DNA of 64,000 nt from Blautia sp900556555 (GTDB taxonomy: Bacteria > Bacillota > Clostridia > Lachnospirales > Lachnospiraceae). Positions within the stretch are counted from its first letter, which is position 1. Every line of letters begins with the position of its first letter. This document shows, piece after piece, positions 60,937-64,000 of this stretch. The stretch lies in NCBI GenBank assembly GCA_964250615.1, contig CAXUGM010000014.1. One strand, written 5' to 3'. The position numbers were made by a program, and so were the translations under genes. The notes beneath the pieces were generated by a model. That model was not told where the DNA came from. It searched no databases and saw only the letters and a program-made list of their open reading frames with translations.

Positions 60937-60971
60937 CTTTTTGATACCAAACATACATATCTTTTTGATAC
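60937..60971. repeat. Direct repeat CTTTTTGATAC in the arabinose promoter region
   Basis: Two identical 11-base copies at 60937-60947 and 60961-60971, 24 bases apart, between operator-like site 1 and the other two sites. A second activator site pair is possible. Confidence 0.5.
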
Positions 60972-61067
60972 TTTTTCTTACTTTTTTCACTTATCGCCAT
61001 TTTTTTTGTATAATCAGCTTGTTTCTTTCAATAATTGTACTTTTCTTTTATATTTTTTCTATATTTA

Positions 61068-61083
61068 GTGTCATTTTGTCACT
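61068..61083. promoter_or_regulatory. Operator-like site 2
   Basis: GTGTCATTTTGTCACT, near-identical to sites 1 and 3. It lies 38 bases before site 3. Confidence 0.6.
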
Positions 61084-61120
61084 TGAATTTTTTCGCACTT
61101 TTCCGTTTTTTCCAGATTCA

Positions 61121-61135
61121 GTGTCATTACGACAC
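61121..61135. promoter_or_regulatory. Operator-like site 3, abutting the regulator -35
   Basis: GTGTCATTACGACAC is a perfect 5-bp dyad with a 5-base spacer. It ends one base before the -35 of the araC-type gene promoter, a position suited to autoregulation. Confidence 0.6.
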
Positions 61136-61164
61136 TTGTTATTTTGCATAATTGATATTATAAT
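61136..61164 (+). promoter_or_regulatory. Promoter of the AraC-type regulator gene
   Basis: TTGTTA (61136-61141), 17 bases, TATAAT (61159-61164), giving a leader of about 26 bases. Confidence 0.75.
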
Positions 61165-61196
61165 ATTTTTATCACTGAGACAAAGGAGAGCTATCT

Positions 61197-62066
61197 ATGT
61201 ATGTTTTTGAATTACCTTCAGATACTATATATCAATATATATTAACAGGTAAATTTCAGGCTCCCTCTCCAGACTGGATTCATCAGGAGAGCCCCCTAAA
61301 CGATTACGAACTGATTGTTATGACAGAAGGCACACTCTATCTTTCCTACCAAAAAGAATCTTTTGTTGTCGAAACTGGGGATTTTCTCCTGCTTCCGCCA
61401 GGAGGTATCCGAAAAGGTACAAAGACTTCTGACTGTTCTTTTTACTGGCTGCATTTTGTCACCGGTCAAATCCCTTCTGCGAAAGAAGTTCCTGATGCAC
61501 TGTTACCCGCCTATATTAGTGCTTCCAGTCAGAAAATTCCTATTCCAAGACATGGAACTATTCCGAATCAGGAAAAAGTTGTAATTTTGATGAAACAGCT
61601 TCAAGACGAAGTAAAAAATGATTACCCTATCTGTGGATTAAATGCTATGACAACTACTATCCTCATGGAATTGTACGGACAATACTATATACGTACCCAG
61701 AGAGTCAGCAGTATTAAAGATGTGCAAAAACAACTTTATTATGATATTGTTGATTATGTAAAACTGAATATATCGAAGAATTTGAAGGTTGCAGAAATTG
61801 CTGCACATTTTGGATATAATCAAAAATATCTCTCCCATTTGTTCTCAACTATTACCGGTACTCCTTTGAAACAATTTATTTTATCTACAAAAATTGATGC
61901 TGCAAATTTTATGCTTACAGATACTAATAAATCAATCTCTCAAATTTCCCAGGAGTTAGGCTTTTTAGACAACCACAATTTTACCAGAACTTATAAATCA
62001 GTAACTGGTCTGTCACCTTCTGAATATAGAAATAGCTTTGCTAAAAGAATGTTGTTTGATAAATAA
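61197..62066 (+). CDS. AraC-family transcriptional regulator
   Basis: A protein of 289 residues. The N-terminal cupin (about 1-150) has YLSYQKESFVVETGDFLLLPPGGIRKG, the sugar-binding beta region. The C-terminal AraC domain (about 180-285) has VKLNISKNLKVAEIAAHFGYNQKYLSHLFSTITG and the second helix-turn-helix SISQISQELGFLDNHNFTRTYKSVTGLSPSEYR. It is divergent from the GH127 operon and very probably activates it in response to an arabinose-containing sugar. RBS is AAAGGAGAG. Base composition of the intergenic region is AT-rich. Confidence 0.92.
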   Translation: MYVFELPSDTIYQYILTGKFQAPSPDWIHQESPLNDYELIVMTEGTLYLSYQKESFVVETGDFLLLPPGGIRKGTKTSDCSFYWLHFVTGQIPSAKEVPDALLPAYISASSQKIPIPRHGTIPNQEKVVILMKQLQDEVKNDYPICGLNAMTTTILMELYGQYYIRTQRVSSIKDVQKQLYYDIVDYVKLNISKNLKVAEIAAHFGYNQKYLSHLFSTITGTPLKQFILSTKIDAANFMLTDTNKSISQISQELGFLDNHNFTRTYKSVTGLSPSEYRNSFAKRMLFDK

Positions 62067-62102
62067 TTTTTCAGACTAAAAGTGTTATCGGGCACACTAT
62101 AA

Positions 62103-62993
62103 CAAACTGATCTTTCACTTTTCAGGCAAAATAAAAGAGGCTGCTTATTCTATATACTTGCTTTCTTTGCAGTATGTTTTGCTCTTGCTATATACAGTTT
62201 TATGTGGTTGCCTGGAATTATCGCAACAATATATTTTGCAATAAAAAAATCAGACCCTGCTATAAAAAGAAAGCGACTCATTACCTCAATTGCTATAACT
62301 CTAACATCATTATTAATATTCGGATGGTTAGGAACTGCCCCAGAAATATCGAGTATTCAAGTTGAGTGGGGACAAGATACTTATGATATCAACGATACTA
62401 CAGAAGTTAAAGTATCTGTAATACCGGATTCCGCTGAAATTGAAGATTTAAGAATTTCCGCTAATCAAATAGCAGATCTAAATTACAAAGATGGACAGGC
62501 AATTATTACATTCAAGAAAACAGGAACAGCCTCCATATTTTTTACAGCGAATGGTTCTGTCAATAGTAATACTAAAAAAATCACTGTAATAGATAAAGAA
62601 GCTGAGAAAAAACGAATTGAGGAGGAGAAAAAGAAAGAAGAGGAACGCTTAAAAGCGGAGCAAGAGGCTAAGGCTGAAGCTGAAAGACTCAAAGCGGAAC
62701 AGGAAGCTGCAAAAAAAGCGGAAGAAGAAAGGCTCAAAGCCGAAGAAGAAGCCAGATTTAAAGCGGAGCAAGAAGCACAAGCAGCTGCTGAACAAGCAAA
62801 ATTAGTACAAGAACAGTCTGTCTCTCAGGAAATCCCTTCTCAGCCACAAGAAGCATCTGTATGGCTATCTGCAACTGGAAGCAAATATCACAGTATCCCT
62901 AATTGTGGCAATATGAACCCAGATACAGCTAGACAAATTTCTTTATCTGAAGCTCAAAACAGAGGCTACGAGGCATGTAAGAAATGTTATTAA
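62103..62993 (+). pseudogene. 5'-truncated membrane protein with Ig-like, coiled-coil and Cys-rich C-terminal domain
   Basis: From the first possible ATG (62202) the gene gives 263 residues. In-frame coding continues 5' of it for 33 codons (from 62103 after a TAA) as LSLFRQNKRGCLFYILAFF-like sequence with no start and no ribosome site at the ATG, so the real 5' end is lost. Visible parts are two membrane helices (FAVCFALAIYSF and LITSIAITLTSLLIFGW), an Ig-like domain with AEIEDLRISANQ and FTANGSVN, a charged Glu/Lys/Ala coiled coil (about 135-200) with repeats of KAEQEA, and a C-terminal WLSATGSKYHSIPNCG...CKKCY zinc-site domain seen on several exported proteins. It lies in a decaying accessory region. 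Confidence 0.7.
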
Positions 62994-63003
62994 TCCTGTA
63001 GAA

Positions 63004-63032
63004 GAAACATTAATCTACCTTGACAATATAAT
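63004..63032 (+). promoter_or_regulatory. Toxin promoter
   Basis: TATAAT (63027-63032) with a 17-base spacer from GAAACA (63004-63009), a poor -35. The -10 and the following bases match the antitoxin promoter arm exactly. Confidence 0.6.
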
Positions 63033-63053
63033 ATACTTACCCAGGGAACCGTT

Positions 63054-63063
63054 GGGGTGCTAT
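63054..63063 (+). promoter_or_regulatory. 5'-end sequestration arm of the toxin mRNA
   Basis: GGGGTGCTAT near the mRNA 5' end is perfectly complementary over 10 bases to ATAGCACCCC at the toxin stop codon (63186-63195). Such 5'-3' pairing keeps type I toxin mRNAs untranslated until processed. The same 3' arm also forms the terminator. Confidence 0.55.
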
Positions 63064-63099
63064 ATCAGCCGCCGGTCGTAAGAAAGGAGGCTGGTGCTT

Positions 63100-63189
63100 A
63101 TGGTTACATACAGTGATTTATTTACTTTTGTAATTATGCTTTGTGCTGTCATAACTCTTGTTTTGACTATATTGAACCACAAAAAATAG
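63100..63189 (+). CDS. Putative holin-like type I toxin, 29 residues
   Basis: A tiny ORF, MVTYSDLFTFVIMLCAVITLVLTILNHKK, with a single hydrophobic helix (about 7-25) and a basic C-terminal tail, as in the holin-like toxin families of Firmicutes. AAAGGAGG lies 9 bases before the ATG. The product would insert into the membrane and depolarise the cell when overproduced. It is flanked by a terminator shared with an antisense RNA driven by a consensus promoter. Function is inferred from architecture. Confidence 0.8.
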   Translation: MVTYSDLFTFVIMLCAVITLVLTILNHKK

Positions 63190-63276
63190 CACCCCTGCTC
63201 TGGTAAAGTAAGGTGCTACTTTTTGAACCTATTTTATCCGGCGGTCAGGTGTGCACTGACCAACGGTTCTCTTGTT
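63180..63276 (-). ncRNA. Antisense antitoxin RNA of the holin-like toxin
   Basis: The transcript predicted from the consensus promoter at 63283-63311 runs about 95 bases and ends at the hairpin TAGCACC/GGTGCTA followed by TTTTTT near 63180. It overlaps the 3' part of the toxin mRNA by about 45 bases, including the stop codon and the 5'-3' pairing element. The leader holds a GGTCAG/CTGACC hairpin. This is the RatA/RNAII type of arrangement; no transcript data are available here. Confidence 0.7.
63187..63225. terminator. Bidirectional terminator of toxin mRNA and antitoxin RNA
   Basis: TAGCACC (63187-63193) pairs with GGTGCTA (63212-63218). It is followed by CTTTTTG on the plus strand and by TTTTTTG on the minus strand. 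Confidence 0.8.
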
Positions 63277-63282
63277 AAGTAT

Positions 63283-63311
63283 ATTATATGTCAGGCTGGA
63301 TTATTTGTCAA
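63283..63311 (-). promoter_or_regulatory. Consensus promoter of the antitoxin RNA
   Basis: Minus-strand TTGACA (63306-63311), exactly 17 bases, TATAAT (63283-63288): a perfect sigma-A consensus, much stronger than the toxin promoter. Confidence 0.9.
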
Positions 63312-63318
63312 ATAAAAA

Positions 63319-63405
63319 CCGCCCCTGTGTTACCAGTACAAGGACGGCAAGTAACTATCCGAAGATAGATACCCCAATTCAAATATATTGTATCATCTCA
63401 CAGGG
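63319..63405. other. Hairpin and inverted repeat between the toxin locus and the integrase remnant
   Basis: CCGCCCCTGTG and TACAAGGACGG form an imperfect hairpin at 63319-63347. The segment CCCTGTG (63323-63329) also matches CACAGGG at 63399-63405. No gene is visible here. It may be a terminator or an element boundary. Confidence 0.35.
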
Positions 63406-63823
63406 CCTGCTAAGTCGAAATCTATTTCCGGGGATTATATTACCATACATGAGGTATTAATCAGTGCAGACAAGGCTTAGGAGGCACAAGATGCCACCTT
63501 ACATAAAAGAGCTTATCAATAATGTCCAGGGAGATGTTATCGTTCCAATGACTTACAATAAGATTCATCACCGGTTTAATGCCCTTCTGGAAAAGAGTGG
63601 ACTTCCGCACATGTCCTTTCATGATCTGCGGCACGTTAATGCCTCTGTCATGGCTGCACTGAACATCCCGGAAAAATATGCTCAGGAAAGAGGTGGATGG
63701 AAAACTCCGCATGTAATGAAAAATATTTACACACATACTTTTAGTATGGAAAGAAAAGAAGTAGATAAGAAAATAGACACTTATTTTGAAAGTATGATGC
63801 AACACGAAAAGAAAAAAGCCTAG
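63396..63823 (+). pseudogene. Tyrosine recombinase (integrase) remnant
   Basis: The readable part (63464-63823, 119 residues from a GTG) is the C-terminal end of a phage-type integrase: RRHKMPPYIKELI, the HxxR box in FHDLRHVNASVM, the Trp in ERGGWKTPHVMK and the nucleophilic Tyr in NIYTHTF. Before it, in another frame, GDYITIHEVLISAD looks like the preceding integrase strand, so a frameshift and an internal deletion are likely. The catalytic Arg and Lys of the N-terminal half are missing. It points at tRNA-Trp, a common attachment target. Confidence 0.8.
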
Positions 63824-63839
63824 CAAACGCTAGGCTTTT
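63814..63839. terminator. Bidirectional terminator between integrase remnant and tRNA-Trp
   Basis: AAAAGCCTAGC pairs over 11 bases with GCTAGGCTTTT around AAAC. It can end both the integrase remnant and the rRNA/tRNA transcript. Confidence 0.9.
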
Positions 63840-63843
63840 AAAG

Positions 63844-63914
63844 CAGGGGATGAGGGACTCGAACCCCCATCGACGGTTTTGGAGACCGGTGCTCTACCAT
63901 TGAACTAATCCCCT
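63844..63914 (-). tRNA. tRNA-Trp (CCA anticodon)
   Basis: A 71-base cloverleaf: acceptor AGGGGAT/ATCCCCT with discriminator G, D arm GTTC/GAGC, anticodon loop CTCCAAA (anticodon CCA) and T arm with TTCGAGT. The CCA end is not encoded. The top pair of the anticodon stem is a C-U mismatch. It lies 77 bases after the apparent 23S rRNA 3' end. Confidence 0.95.
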
Positions 63915-63972
63915 TTATTTATGTACCTTCAAAACCACATATACAAAACTCAAACCTTCCAACTTCGCCGCT

Positions 63973-63988
63973 GGAATCTTTTGATTCC
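63973..63988 (-). other. Small perfect hairpin between 23S rRNA end and tRNA-Trp
   Basis: GGAATC-AAAA-GATTCC on the minus strand, 3 bases after the putative 23S end. It may serve in rRNA processing. Confidence 0.5.
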
Positions 63989-63991
63989 TTT

Positions 63992-64000
63992 GGTCAAGCC
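63992..64000 (-). rRNA. 3' end of a 23S rRNA gene (edge of window)
   Basis: The minus strand enters the window with GGCTTGACC, the typical last bases of Firmicutes 23S rRNA. Only 9 bases are visible, so the call rests on this short match and on the tRNA-Trp that follows on the same strand. Confidence 0.55.

Noticed and set aside
63272..63460. A 62-codon open frame between toxin locus and integrase
   Set aside because: It overlaps the antitoxin promoter and hairpin, has no ribosome site and no recognisable product.
63844..63914. C-U mismatch at the top of the tRNA-Trp anticodon stem as a sign of a pseudo-tRNA
   Set aside because: All other stems, the anticodon loop and the discriminator base are normal, so the gene is most likely functional.

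Overview
The window looks like a chromosomal segment of an anaerobic, low-to-moderate GC Firmicute of the Lachnospiraceae type. The evidence is the fused murE-priA-def-fmt-rsmB-rlmN-prpC-prkC-rsgA-rpe-thiN housekeeping order, a meso-DAP type MurE (DNPR motif), LplB/LplC-type sugar permeases, GlpP antitermination, CwlC-like and Cpl-7 cell-wall hydrolases, and sigma-A promoters of the TTGACA-17-TATAAT kind. The species is inferred only loosely.

Layout. 1-606: 5' part of ychF on the minus strand. 607-1126: a non-coding stretch with a degenerate 52-53 bp tandem repeat directly upstream of the ychF promoter. 1127-14025: one long minus-strand housekeeping operon with overlapping genes, from murE (first) to thiN (last). 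A strong internal promoter and a pair of competing hairpins lie between prkC and rsgA. 14140-19631: a dihydrouridine synthase, a two-component system and a membrane protein/DnaJ/DUF5685 trio. 19840-20541: a small alarmone synthetase.

20622-36105 (minus) is the most distinctive block. A Mop-type molybdenum hydroxylase is followed by an Fe-S/CCG protein, a zinc ribbon, a methyltransferase, a C-GCAxxG-C-C protein, a MobA-like nucleotidyltransferase fused to HD, a class V aminotransferase, a radical SAM protein, an AMP-dependent ligase and a ModE-like regulator. Then come modABC and a MoeA-like molybdopterin-binding protein. The set matches, from memory, the neighbourhood around Desulfovibrio vulgaris DVU_1551-1559. 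It reads as one system that imports molybdate, modifies or inserts a cofactor and feeds a single hydroxylase whose substrate is unknown. A candidate attenuator precedes modA.

36256-43949 holds an orphan 81-residue gene, a CwlC-like amidase, lipid genes (DagK-like, glycerophosphodiesterase, PAP2-like), a glycosyltransferase, mutY and sfsA. 43981-48603 is a glycerol-3-phosphate oxidation cluster with the GlpP antiterminator, whose likely RNA target is visible in front of both glpP and the dehydrogenase. 48765-51374 holds an L,D-transpeptidase and a GH25 lysozyme.

51466-62066 is an arabinose-glycan utilisation locus: GH127, ABC importer, GH31 (broken by a one-base frameshift) and GH51. It is driven from a divergent AraC-type regulator with three near-identical dyads in the shared promoter region.

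62103-64000 is AT-rich, decaying accessory DNA: a 5'-truncated membrane/Ig-like protein, a compact type I toxin-antitoxin locus encoding a 29-residue holin-like toxin, and a tyrosine-recombinase remnant. These lie against tRNA-Trp and what appears to be the 3' end of a 23S rRNA gene.
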